NCBI GenBank assembly: GCA_012517355.1 | Contig: JAAYVD010000085.1 | Location: 1-36,032 of the forward strand | DNA length: 36,032 nt | From: Candidatus Rifleibacteriota bacterium | GTDB taxonomy: Bacteria; Muiribacteriota; Ozemobacteria; Ozemobacterales; Ozemobacteraceae | Reading direction: 5' to 3' | Shown here: one piece after another, positions 15,754-24,331 of the stretch | How the letters are laid out: the number at the start of each line of letters is the position of its first letter | How positions within the stretch are numbered: position 1 is the first letter of the stretch | Translations under genes and position numbers: made by a program | The notes under the pieces: model-generated | The model's database searches: none | Told to the model about the DNA's origin: nothing | What the model saw: only the letters and a program-made list of their open reading frames with translations

Positions 15754-16476
15754 ATGGGTTTTCTCATTTTTCTCCTGACCCTCGCGGCCTCGCCTCAACT
15801 CCCGGGATGCGACGAAAATCTCCTGGCAGCGCTCCGCCCCCACCTTCCCGCGGCGGGGGCGGCCCGGAACCTGTTCAACCTGGCCGGCCAGACCGACCAA
15901 CTCGCCGATTCCCTGGGCAGTCTGCCATCGGCCCGGACGGCCTTTGCCCGTCTGGAATCGGAATGGCTGCAGGTGGAACGGAATTGGCAACGGGACGGCG
16001 CCGATCCTTCCCCGCGCCTTCGTGCCGGGCTGGCGGCGGCCCTCCTGGGCCTGCGGTTTTCCCTGGCCCGGGAAGACCTCGTTGCCGCGCACGAGGACAC
16101 GGAGCGGGTGTTTTTCGCCACCATCGGCCTCCTGCGGGCGGACGGCCTCCCGCCGCCCCAGGAATCGCTCCTGGAGGTCGCCCTGGGCATCGAAGCTCTC
16201 CTGGACGAGGCCCAGGCGAAGCGTCTGGCCGAATCCGGGCCCCGGATCGCCGCATTGATTCCGGCTTTGCAACAGGTGCGGGAAGCGTTTCCCGGGGTGG
16301 CCACCCTCCCGGCGACCAACCTGGTCGACCTGGCGACCAGCCTGGCCCAGGTCGACCCTGCCCAGGGAACGGGCGGCGAGAAGATCCAGGTGGGCATCGC
16401 CCTGATGAAGCAGGAGTTTTCGGTCTTTCTCAGGGTCCTGGCCGCGCACCTTGCTTCCAACCAGGAGGCCCGGTAG
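15754..16476 (+). CDS. Exported helical protein of unknown function
   Basis: 240 residues from ATG 15754, which has AGGAGG (15744-15749) 4 nt upstream. An in-frame ATG at 15706 would add 16 residues with a weaker binding site. The N-terminus is a signal peptide (MGFLIFLLTLAAS), and LPGC19 could be an imperfect lipobox. The remainder is predicted almost entirely alpha-helical, rich in L, A, E and R, without a motif I recognise. It is first behind the sigma-54 promoter, with an OmpH-like gene and the giant exported protein downstream. A helical periplasmic accessory of that locus is the simplest reading, but this is inference. Confidence 0.7.
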   Translation: MGFLIFLLTLAASPQLPGCDENLLAALRPHLPAAGAARNLFNLAGQTDQLADSLGSLPSARTAFARLESEWLQVERNWQRDGADPSPRLRAGLAAALLGLRFSLAREDLVAAHEDTERVFFATIGLLRADGLPPPQESLLEVALGIEALLDEAQAKRLAESGPRIAALIPALQQVREAFPGVATLPATNLVDLATSLAQVDPAQGTGGEKIQVGIALMKQEFSVFLRVLAAHLASNQEAR

Positions 16477-16561
16477 AATGGCTGGTGGAAGCCCGATACC
16501 ACGTTCCGGAAACGGCCCGACCCGGGTCCCCGGGTCCGGCCTCCAAGGAGGTCCCCCCCCT

Positions 16562-17626
16562 GTGAAAGCCCTTCGCCCAGGCCTGGTCAGCCTCTGGCTG
16601 ATCTCCCTGATGTTCGCCATCACTGGTTCCCCCGGCGCGACCGCCGCCCCCGCCATCCCCGTCGCCAGCAACACGGCCGCCCCGGCCGCCGCGGGTGGGG
16701 AATGGTCGGTGGTCACCGTGGATCTGCCGGTCTTGTTCACCTTCCACCCCGCCATGCGGAACTTCGATTACCGTTCCCGCAAGTTCATCTCCCAGGTTCC
16801 CTACAAGCCGCCCACGGGCGGCATGAAGGCCTGGACGGACCTGGCCGCGGAACGGGCCCGGCTGGCCGACCTGGAGAAGACGATGGCCGGCCAGCTCGGG
16901 AAGGTCAACGCCGAGATGGCGGCCAACAACAAGGCGGCCGCCGAGTCCCGCGACGAGCCTCCGATCCCGAGCTATACGGAATACCAGAAGTATGCGGAGA
17001 TGGCGCAGGACCATCGGCAGATGCTGATGGAACTGGCCCACCAGGTGGTGGGGGGGTTCCCCGACAGCCTGCTGGGGAACCTGCCTTCTTCTGACCTGCA
17101 GAGGGTGGCCAACGATGTCTTCGAGGCGGTGGAAGAGGAGGCCAGGAAGCAGAATGCGGCCGTGGTCCTCAATCTCCCGGCCCTCGACCTGGGGGTCCAT
17201 CCCGCCCAGGCCGCCCCGCCGCCGCCGCCCGGGACGGAGCCCGACCTTCTCGACCGCCTGAACATCAAGACCCTGTTCGACCTGGAATGCCTGGCCCAGC
17301 AGGCCTCGGGGAGTTCGCCGGTCCCCCTCGGCAAGGCGGCCCCGCCCAAGAAGGTCGAGGGCTACTGCGGCGGGCATTTCGAAAGCGTCAAGGATCCCGA
17401 GTTCCTCCGGACCCTGGTCGCCGAGTACTATGACAACCGGAATGCCTTCTGCGGACCCTTCGAGAACCTCGGCGTCCGCCGGCGGATCCTGAAGGGGGCC
17501 CTGGCCTTCCACGAGAAGGACATCACGACCGATGCCCTGACACGGATTTTCGACAAGTACAAGACCCGGAAACTGGAACGGGAAGCCGTTTTCGACATCC
17601 TCCGCCGCCGGCGCGGCGGCCAATGA
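16562..17626 (+). CDS. Exported OmpH/Skp-like coiled-coil protein
   Basis: 354 residues from GTG 16562, with AAGGAGG (16545-16551) 10 nt upstream; a longer frame from 16451 has no binding site. The signal peptide ends near ATAA (about residue 29). The mature start VVTVDLPVLFTFHP resembles the VDxxxVF strand of OmpH/Skp periplasmic chaperones. A charged helical stretch (about 95-150) could be a coiled coil, and DVFEAVEEEARKQNAAVVLNL resembles the closing strand-helix of the fold. A proline-rich linker (PPPPPG) leads to an additional C-terminal domain with several cysteines, not found in Skp. The likely role is a periplasmic chaperone or adaptor for the large protein encoded 36 bp downstream. 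Confidence 0.65.
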   Translation: MKALRPGLVSLWLISLMFAITGSPGATAAPAIPVASNTAAPAAAGGEWSVVTVDLPVLFTFHPAMRNFDYRSRKFISQVPYKPPTGGMKAWTDLAAERARLADLEKTMAGQLGKVNAEMAANNKAAAESRDEPPIPSYTEYQKYAEMAQDHRQMLMELAHQVVGGFPDSLLGNLPSSDLQRVANDVFEAVEEEARKQNAAVVLNLPALDLGVHPAQAAPPPPPGTEPDLLDRLNIKTLFDLECLAQQASGSSPVPLGKAAPPKKVEGYCGGHFESVKDPEFLRTLVAEYYDNRNAFCGPFENLGVRRRILKGALAFHEKDITTDALTRIFDKYKTRKLEREAVFDILRRRRGGQ

Positions 17627-17662
17627 GCTGAACGAGCCACAAACCTGGCTGGGAGGGGAAGT

Positions 17663-20600
17663 ATGAACCGTTTTGCGCAGCCCTGGATCCAGTGGGCCGT
17701 CCTCGCCGTCCTCGTCGCCGCCATCTGTCCCGTGGCGGGCGAAGCCGCCAACTTCTACCGGGAGAACCGCAACGGGAAGGTTTTCGTCCTGCAGGTCGAC
17801 CCGGTCACCCGCCTGGAAACGGTGTACAACCACGAGAAGACGAAGATCTTCGTCGCGCCCGGCGCGAAGCGTCTCGCGGTCCTGCCGACCGCCGGCTGGG
17901 GCGAATTCACCAGCAACCAGGTGCCCGCGGGGTCGCCTTCCGGTGCGGGCGAGATCGCGGGTGACCCGAACGGGATCATCACCCTGCGCCTGCAGCGCAT
18001 CGATGCCAACACGGTCCAGTTCGACATCTGCCGTGGGGCCACCAAGGTCCTGACCTCCCTTCAGGACAAGAGCAACGGCAAGGATTTCTTCGAGGACAAG
18101 GTTCCGCTGGACATCGCGGTCAGCCAGTACATGGGTGCCCCCAACGGGACGGTCAATGCGAAGGACAACCTGCGCGTCTACCTGTTCCTCGGCACCTACG
18201 GGGTGGGCAACAATCCGGCCATCTTCCGGTTCGACTTCAAGGACGACAATCTGGTGCGGACGAGCTTCAAAGCCCGCCTGCGGCCCGACGCGGGCTCCCC
18301 GCCCTTCAACACGACGACCATGCTCAACTGGACCGACATCGTCGAGTCGGGCGACATCAACGCCGCCCAGGCGATCGACGTCAACTGCATGTCGCCGATC
18401 GCCGACCTGCTGGTCTACCAGCCCACCCGCCAGTATTCTTTGCAACACGTCTGGATGCCCCAGACCAACAACGGCAACTCCTGGGGCATCAACTACCTGA
18501 TGTCCGACAACCGGGTCATGAAGGCCAATACCGCCACCCCTCTGACCAACATCATCACCCAGATGCACCAGATCTTCGACGTCGGCGTCGATCTCGGCGA
18601 CGCGTTCATCGACACCCTCTCCTACTCGCGGGCCTACTACAACACGGGCCTTACCATCTTCCAGAACAACGTCAACACCAACACCTCGATTTCGAACATC
18701 TACTACGACATCCATGACGATGCTGGAACCATGGTCGAGATCCGCGACGGCTCGCCCAACGGCTCCGTCCTCGAGACCGCCCGGGTCAGCCCCAACCCCG
18801 CCGTGTTCGGCCACGCCACCTGCCACCTGTTCGGCCTGTCGTGCCGCAACGCCCTGTCCGGCAAGGAACTGGTCGTCTACGAACCGGTCTACAAGATCAA
18901 TTCCGCCGCCGTGTCCGCGAACGAGATCAGCGACAACAACCGGAACAACGTGCCCGACCACATCGACGGCGACGGCAAGGGATACTACGGTTTCCGGGCT
19001 TCCTACCTCATCGAACGTACCGACGGAGCCACCTTCCCGACCGACATCGCGGGCAACAGCCTGCACACCGACTACGTCCTCGACTACGTGATCGCCCACC
19101 GCTTCCCCCTGGCCGGCGTGACCGCCAACACCGAGTTCACCTACCGGGAATACGCGATCGAGCGCGACCCGGCCACCACGCCCGCCGCCCTCATTCCGGG
19201 CGAAGTGGTCCACGTCCGGGTGGGGAACATCTTCCACCGGGACCCGGACGTCTACGGGGAATACAACCAGTTCGGCTGGAACGGGAACCCGGGAAACAAC
19301 GTCTTCTTCTGGGTGGGCAATCCCGGAGAGGCCTACAACGCCCAGAATGCGCCAACCAAGCGGAACAGCGGGCATGTCCTGGGCGTGATGATCCGCGACA
19401 CCTCCTACGCCACGGCCGACTTCTTCGGAGTGGTCGGCAACGACGACTTCAACCAGGGCCAGGGCGACCTCTACTTCCTGTCGAAGCAGTTCGGATCGTA
19501 TATCCGGCCCCGCATCGTCGCGACCAACAACCCGTACACGCCGCCGGTCACCGGGTATGGCCTCTGGTGGAAGTACCAGTATGACCGTGCCACCTATTAC
19601 GGCATCTCGCGCACCCAGTGGCTCGATGCCACCACGACCCTCACGACCTGGATCAACCGGGACGCCTTCTTCATCGGTGACTCGAAGTACAGCCAGATGG
19701 TCTACAACGTGAACTGCGGGTGTCGCGGCCAGCGGTTCGACAACTTCGTGCTCGACTACGAGGCGAGCGCGCCCCTCAACGACTTCGCCATCGTCAACAT
19801 CGGCGCTCCGCCCTGGGTGACGGGCGGCCTCTTCCCCACCATCCAGGCCAACACCGGCACCACCATCTTCGAGCCGGACGCGAAGGTCACCTTCGTCGGC
19901 AACTATACGGGACGGACCGACCTGCTGACGGCCGGTCAGGTCGGCTTCCGGTTCGTTGTCCTGAAAGACATGTTCATCGACTCGGGCAACCCCTTCACCG
20001 AGCCGTTCCTGGCAGATGGCGGCAAGAAGGTGGTCGATTCGTACGTCGAAACCGGCGATTACCTCCCCTCGCCGGTCTGGTCCTACACCTTCCGCCGGTC
20101 CATCCTTCCCACCGGCACCGACGTGGCCACCTTCAACGTCTACCTCGGCATCAAGTACAACTACCAGGACTACGGGCTGCTGCCCTACCCGGCGTATTCC
20201 TGGGATCCCATTCCGACCAAGGACTTCTTCGCCTGGAGCAACTCCATGGGCGGCTCCTTCGTCGACGGGCAGTATCACGAGATCCTCTCCGGCACGAAGA
20301 AGTTCGGCGCCCCCCTGCGGATCAACATCGATTCGCGCGAGAACCTGACCCCCGAGCATCCGTTGGCCATCTCGAAGCTCGAGGCCTGGAGGGTCGATGC
20401 CGCGGTTTCCGGCGGGGTCGGCCAGGTCGCCTACAGCGATATCGACAGGTGCTACGTAGCCTCCCAGACCCACAAGGTGAAGGTCAAGGCCTCCGGCAGC
20501 CTGATGTTCCTGTCCGAGATCCCCCTGCCGCGCGACACCTGGTTCCTGACCATGGGCGGCATCATGCCCCAGGCCGACAACTATCGGGTCCGGCTGGCTC

Positions 20601-22501
20601 CGGACAACAAGCAGTATCTCAAAGACACCATGACCCTCTTCCCGGATGACAGCTTCAACGGTGATCTGAACGGGATCTCCTACGCCTGGTATATCCGAGC
20701 CAAGGTCCAGCCGTACAATTCGTCGGCCCGGAACCTCACCGAGACCAATCCTGCCGTTCCCGGCCAGCACCTGCTCTATCGTGGAGCGGCGGCCGACATG
20801 GACGGCTACCAGTTGATCGCCCGCGGCACCCTGGACCCCCGGCCGGTCAACCAGCCCGAGAAGCTCGTTCCCAACCTCTTCGAGACCGAGAGTTCGCCCG
20901 CTTCGAAGGTCACCATCACTCCGGCCTACACCGCCGCCGACCCCAACCACCGCCGGTTCTCCTTCACGGTCGAGACTCCCTGGATGTATCTGCCGTTGCC
21001 CCTCGACGGCGGCCTCACCGCCACCGACCTGCGCGACAAGTATGAGTTCCGCATCGCCTTCCAGTACCGCATCGGCAAATGGAGCAAGGTCACGGTTCGA
21101 AACTACAACTCCAACCTGCTTACCGACAGCTTCAGCGCCGCTTCCGTGAACGATGTCGAGTTCACGGGCGACGACCCCCTGACCCAGGTGGAGCGGAGCT
21201 ACACCACCAGCCCCTCGCCCCTGCCCTATCCCACCTACCGCTGGCCTGCGGCCCAGACCTGCGCAGTACGGATCACCGACACCCTCGGCCCGCGGGTGGA
21301 AGGCTTCACGCTCGGCGGCCCGCTGACCTCGGGCGATCCATTCCCGACCGATCCCATCCACATCCGGCTGATCGACAACAACCCGCACGACTACATGAAA
21401 CGGTTCCCCCCCAGGCTCCGGATGGCCTTCGAAACCGGGGCCGACCAGTATCTGAAGATCAAGCAGCCCGAAAGCCTGCTCGGCTTCCCCTATACGAATT
21501 TCAACACGGGCGGGGCCTTCGACGGGGTCAGCGGGTTCCTGCGCGACACCGACGATTCGACGACGACCGACAACCTGTTCTACCAGGCATCGGCGGTGAG
21601 CCTGGCCAGTTGCACGACCTCCGTGCCCAGCACCTTTGCCCAGGTCTGCACCAGCCGGCTGCTGACCGACCGGCTGGCCACCATCACCTACGAAACCACC
21701 GGGGCGGCGCCCCTGGTGGCCGCCAAGACCCTTCATTCCCCCGCCTTCAACCCCGGGCCGCTGGCCACCAATCTGTTCCTGTATGAGAGCCCCGACCGCG
21801 ACCCGATCATCGACCGCAGCACCGGCCTGCCCGAGGAGCCATTGATCACTGACGGGTCAGGGAACAAGCTGGACAGCGGTCTGGCCTTGATCAGCGCCAA
21901 TGTCCAGGACAACGACCCGCCCCAGGTCCGCCTGTTCATCCAGGACCAGATGAACCTCGACGTCATGGTCGAAGTGACGGGCGGGGTGCGGGACACCGAC
22001 ACGGTCCATGCCCCGCGCACCCTCACGGTCAAGAACATGAAGGCTCTCGAAGACTACGTCTTCCAGGCCGAGGTGGCCACCACGACCCCGACCGGCCCGG
22101 GCCCGGTCATCGAGCGGTATGCCCTGGATGACCTGCTGGGCGCGATGCCGACGGGCTACACGGTTCTCAAGCCCCTGGCGGCCGGCAAGCTGCCCCTGCA
22201 GGTGTTCCCCGATTCCCGGTTCCGGATCACGGCCCAGGCCTTCGACCAGGCCGGCCCGGGCTCCCCGCTGGGCGTCACCCTGTCGGTCCCCGATTATTCC
22301 AGCCTGCCCGACGACAGCGGCATCGACCGCTACGACCTGGTCTTCCGGCGGGGCCTCACCGGCAACTCCTACCACGTCCAGGCGGAGGTGAAGGATTCCT
22401 CGGGCAACACCGTCATCATCCGGGTGCCCCTGGTGATCGGGGCGCCCGGCGCCATCGACGTACGGACCATCGAGGAGTCGACCCGCAAGGAGAACAATTA
22501 G
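17663..22501 (+). CDS. Giant exported protein, unknown family, with calcium-type loop
   Basis: 1612 residues. ATG 17663 has GGGAGGGG just upstream. Residues 1-29 are a signal peptide ending in GEA|ANF. The mature protein is rich in N, D, T, Y and P with short beta-like segments throughout and few cysteines, typical of surface-exposed proteins. At residues 424-437 a D-x-N-x-N-x-V-P-D...DGDG loop resembles thrombospondin type-3/EF-hand-like calcium loops. No C-terminal membrane anchor, autotransporter barrel or sorting motif is visible, and I recognise no known domain. It lies beside minor pseudopilins, as the calcium-binding tip adhesin PilY1 does in type IV pilus operons. A similar tip-adhesin role is an inference. 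A strong terminator follows. Confidence 0.75.
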   Translation: MNRFAQPWIQWAVLAVLVAAICPVAGEAANFYRENRNGKVFVLQVDPVTRLETVYNHEKTKIFVAPGAKRLAVLPTAGWGEFTSNQVPAGSPSGAGEIAGDPNGIITLRLQRIDANTVQFDICRGATKVLTSLQDKSNGKDFFEDKVPLDIAVSQYMGAPNGTVNAKDNLRVYLFLGTYGVGNNPAIFRFDFKDDNLVRTSFKARLRPDAGSPPFNTTTMLNWTDIVESGDINAAQAIDVNCMSPIADLLVYQPTRQYSLQHVWMPQTNNGNSWGINYLMSDNRVMKANTATPLTNIITQMHQIFDVGVDLGDAFIDTLSYSRAYYNTGLTIFQNNVNTNTSISNIYYDIHDDAGTMVEIRDGSPNGSVLETARVSPNPAVFGHATCHLFGLSCRNALSGKELVVYEPVYKINSAAVSANEISDNNRNNVPDHIDGDGKGYYGFRASYLIERTDGATFPTDIAGNSLHTDYVLDYVIAHRFPLAGVTANTEFTYREYAIERDPATTPAALIPGEVVHVRVGNIFHRDPDVYGEYNQFGWNGNPGNNVFFWVGNPGEAYNAQNAPTKRNSGHVLGVMIRDTSYATADFFGVVGNDDFNQGQGDLYFLSKQFGSYIRPRIVATNNPYTPPVTGYGLWWKYQYDRATYYGISRTQWLDATTTLTTWINRDAFFIGDSKYSQMVYNVNCGCRGQRFDNFVLDYEASAPLNDFAIVNIGAPPWVTGGLFPTIQANTGTTIFEPDAKVTFVGNYTGRTDLLTAGQVGFRFVVLKDMFIDSGNPFTEPFLADGGKKVVDSYVETGDYLPSPVWSYTFRRSILPTGTDVATFNVYLGIKYNYQDYGLLPYPAYSWDPIPTKDFFAWSNSMGGSFVDGQYHEILSGTKKFGAPLRINIDSRENLTPEHPLAISKLEAWRVDAAVSGGVGQVAYSDIDRCYVASQTHKVKVKASGSLMFLSEIPLPRDTWFLTMGGIMPQADNYRVRLAPDNKQYLKDTMTLFPDDSFNGDLNGISYAWYIRAKVQPYNSSARNLTETNPAVPGQHLLYRGAAADMDGYQLIARGTLDPRPVNQPEKLVPNLFETESSPASKVTITPAYTAADPNHRRFSFTVETPWMYLPLPLDGGLTATDLRDKYEFRIAFQYRIGKWSKVTVRNYNSNLLTDSFSAASVNDVEFTGDDPLTQVERSYTTSPSPLPYPTYRWPAAQTCAVRITDTLGPRVEGFTLGGPLTSGDPFPTDPIHIRLIDNNPHDYMKRFPPRLRMAFETGADQYLKIKQPESLLGFPYTNFNTGGAFDGVSGFLRDTDDSTTTDNLFYQASAVSLASCTTSVPSTFAQVCTSRLLTDRLATITYETTGAAPLVAAKTLHSPAFNPGPLATNLFLYESPDRDPIIDRSTGLPEEPLITDGSGNKLDSGLALISANVQDNDPPQVRLFIQDQMNLDVMVEVTGGVRDTDTVHAPRTLTVKNMKALEDYVFQAEVATTTPTGPGPVIERYALDDLLGAMPTGYTVLKPLAAGKLPLQVFPDSRFRITAQAFDQAGPGSPLGVTLSVPDYSSLPDDSGIDRYDLVFRRGLTGNSYHVQAEVKDSSGNTVIIRVPLVIGAPGAIDVRTIEESTRKENN

Positions 22502-22534
22502 CCCGCCAACCGCCCGCCTGACCTTCAATCCATC

Positions 22535-22566
22535 CCCCGCCGCGCTCTACGGCGGGGTTTTCTTTT
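22535..22566 (+). terminator. Intrinsic terminator after the giant exported protein
   Basis: A perfect 8-bp stem CCCCGCCG (22535-22542) / CGGCGGGG (22550-22557) with a 7-nt loop, followed by TTTTCTTTT. It is the clearest terminator of the window and closes the sigma-54-driven unit. Confidence 0.9.
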
Positions 22567-22611
22567 CCCGTGGGGGGTTTCCCGAAGGCGAGGGGAGCCC
22601 GGCAAGGGGCC

Positions 22612-22803
22612 GGATGTGGGACCTTCGGGCAACCGGATGGGGCAAAGGGGAAGGGAGGACACGAGGGAAGAGGCAGGATGTGGGAGTTCCGGGAGACCGG
22701 AAGAGGAGGAGCGGAAGGGGGGAAGCGGGGGAAGAGGCAAAATTCGGGAATTTCGGGAGACCGAAAAAGGAGAAGGGGAAGGGGAGAAGCGGGGGAAGGG
22801 GCG
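22612..22803. repeat. Three tandem 64-bp purine-rich units
   Basis: Units at 22612-22675, 22676-22739 and 22740-22803 share the order GGATGTGGGA / TTCGGG / GACCGG / AAGGGG / GAGGGAAGAGGCA, with divergence of perhaps 30 percent. The plus strand is almost all G and A, with many G-runs. Confidence 0.7.
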
Positions 22804-23004
22804 AACGGGGACAGGGCATACTGGCAAGGCAGGATGGCTCGAGGTTTGGATGGGAGGGGGACACACGACCACGGATTGTCTGGAAAGACGGCGCGAGGGG
22901 CGGAAAACACGGAGGAGATCGCCCACCGACCCCCGCTTTCGAGGCGGCCGAAGACAGCAGGGAAGGCCTGTCCAGCATGGTCCCGGATTGACCCCAGCCA
23001 TTTT

Positions 23005-23265
23005 CACCATGGGCTCTGAAGCGGTTTTCCGGGCTGTTTCGGCCTGCCGTGTTGATGGGGCATCGGCCGGCGGAAATCCCTGTTCAGCAGAAAGGCTTCG
23101 AATCGATGAGTGAATTCCAGGAAGGACCCCAGGAATTCACTATGGGCTCCGGAGCGGTTTTCCGGGCAACATCGGTCTGACTTGTTGATGGGGCCGATGT
23201 CTGCGGAAATCCCTGTTCATCAGAAGAGCTTCGGCACGATGAGGGGGAATTCCTGGATGGACCCG
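23005..23265. repeat. Two tandem 133-bp units with conserved pairing
   Basis: Copy A begins at 23005 and copy B at 23138. Both keep ATGGGCTC, GCGGTTTTCCGGGC, TGTTGATGGGGC, CGGAAATCCCTGTTCA and a CTTCG.ACGATGAG tail. GGTTTTCCG can pair with CGGAAATCC in each copy. Copy B also has ACATCGG (23169-23175) / CCGATGT (23194-23200). A perfect 9-bp inverted repeat GTGAATTCC / GGAATTCAC (23110-23118, 23132-23140) spans the junction. Confidence 0.7.
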
Positions 23266-23349
23266 GGAGGTGGTGCGTTTTTCGCGGAATTGTGGCACCT
23301 TGGAGGGGAACTGGCTTCACGGTATTTCGTCAAGCGAGGGGGGTTCGTC

Positions 23350-24135
23350 ATGAGATTCTTGGGGACTGCCGGGCTTCTGGTTTTTCTGGGCACCGTCCTG
23401 CTCCTGCTGCGTGGATGGGTGCGCCCGGCCGTGGCCGAGGGGCCCGCTGGCGACCGGCCGACCGCGCGGCGCCTCATTTCGCCGGCCTTTCGCCCCCCCG
23501 CGGCGGGCGGGAAGGTGCGGCTGGCGCTGTTCGACGCCGACAGCACGCTGCGGGTGGCGCCGAGCGGGAGTCCCTCGGCCAACACCCCTGACGACGTGGC
23601 GGTGCTTCCCCTGGTCGCCCCGGTCCTGGCCCGGCTGGCCAGCGAGGGCTACCTGATCGCCATCCAGTCGAACCAGGCGGGCATCGAGCACGGCTACATC
23701 ACCCTGGAGATCGCCGAGAAAGCCTTCCAGAACACCCTGGCGCAGCTGGCCGCCCAGGGCGGCGTGGTCCATTACTACGATTTCGCGGAGAAGAAGGACG
23801 GTGACCGCAAGCCCGGCACCGGGATGGGGGAACGGTTGGCCACCCTCGTGCAGGAGCGGCTCGGCCGCGAGATCGACTGGGAAGGTTCGTTCATGGTGGG
23901 CGACTCGGCCTGGAAGGCCGGGGTCGACCAGGAACCGGACGGGACGCCGGGCGACGACATCGGCAACAACGACCGCCAGTTCGCCGAGAACCTGCGGAAG
24001 AAGTTCGGCGGGGTGGCCTTCCACCACCCACGGGATTTCTTCGGCTGGGCGAAGTTCGGCGTGAAGAATTTCAAGACCTGGCAGGACCTGCAGGAAGCCG
24101 GCCGGAAGCATCCGGAACTGCGCACCACCCCCTGA
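23350..24135 (+). CDS. Exported or membrane-anchored PNK3P-like HAD phosphatase
   Basis: 261 residues. ATG 23350 follows a GAGGGGGG purine run. Residues 2-20 are a signal peptide or anchor (FLGTAGLLVFLGTVLLLL). HAD motifs are complete: D62-A-D64-S-T, S107-N-Q-A-G-I, K154 in RKPGTG and D185 in VGDSAW. The SNQAGI form is typical of polynucleotide 3'-phosphatase (PNK3P) and of HisB/GmhB phosphatases. The zinc cysteines of GmhB are absent, which favours the PNK3P-like group. Acting outside the cytoplasm it might remove phosphates from nucleotides, DNA ends or sugars; the substrate is not evident. It stands alone after a repeat-rich gap. Confidence 0.75.
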   Translation: MRFLGTAGLLVFLGTVLLLLRGWVRPAVAEGPAGDRPTARRLISPAFRPPAAGGKVRLALFDADSTLRVAPSGSPSANTPDDVAVLPLVAPVLARLASEGYLIAIQSNQAGIEHGYITLEIAEKAFQNTLAQLAAQGGVVHYYDFAEKKDGDRKPGTGMGERLATLVQERLGREIDWEGSFMVGDSAWKAGVDQEPDGTPGDDIGNNDRQFAENLRKKFGGVAFHHPRDFFGWAKFGVKNFKTWQDLQEAGRKHPELRTTP

Positions 24136-24294
24136 TTCCCGCTCCGGAGTGCCCTTCCGGCCGGTCCGTGTCCGGCAGCCGGTCGGGTTCCCCGGCCGGC
24201 CAGGGCGTCACGGCCCCGTCCATGGTCCGCCAGGGCCGGAGGCTGTGCCGACGTGAGCCGCGCCCCAACGCGGTTCCCGGGATCGGTTTCCAGC

Positions 24295-24323
24295 TTGCAT
24301 TTTCCCAAGGGTTGCGGTAGACT
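24295..24323 (+). promoter_or_regulatory. Promoter of the yicC cluster
   Basis: TTGCAT (24295-24300), 17 bp, TAGACT (24318-24323). The expected transcription start (about 24330) almost coincides with the ATG at 24332, so the mRNA may be leaderless. Confidence 0.5.
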
Positions 24324-24331
24324 TGCCGGAT

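Larger units (their letters stand above)
22567..23349. other. Repeat-rich intergenic region
   Basis: About 780 bp without a credible gene. It holds the 64-bp purine-rich tandem repeat (22612-22803), an unremarkable G-rich stretch, and the 133-bp tandem repeat (23005-23265). Open frames through it have very biased composition and no ribosome binding sites. Confidence 0.6.

Noticed and set aside
16430-21736. Minus-strand open frame of about 1768 codons
   Set aside because: It is antisense to the exported genes, opened by GC-rich codon bias; composition is G/V/D/R-rich repeats of codon complements, with no domain or ribosome binding site.
22804-23004. CRISPR-like array in the repeat region
   Set aside because: The repeats are contiguous tandem units without unique spacers, and no cas genes are present.
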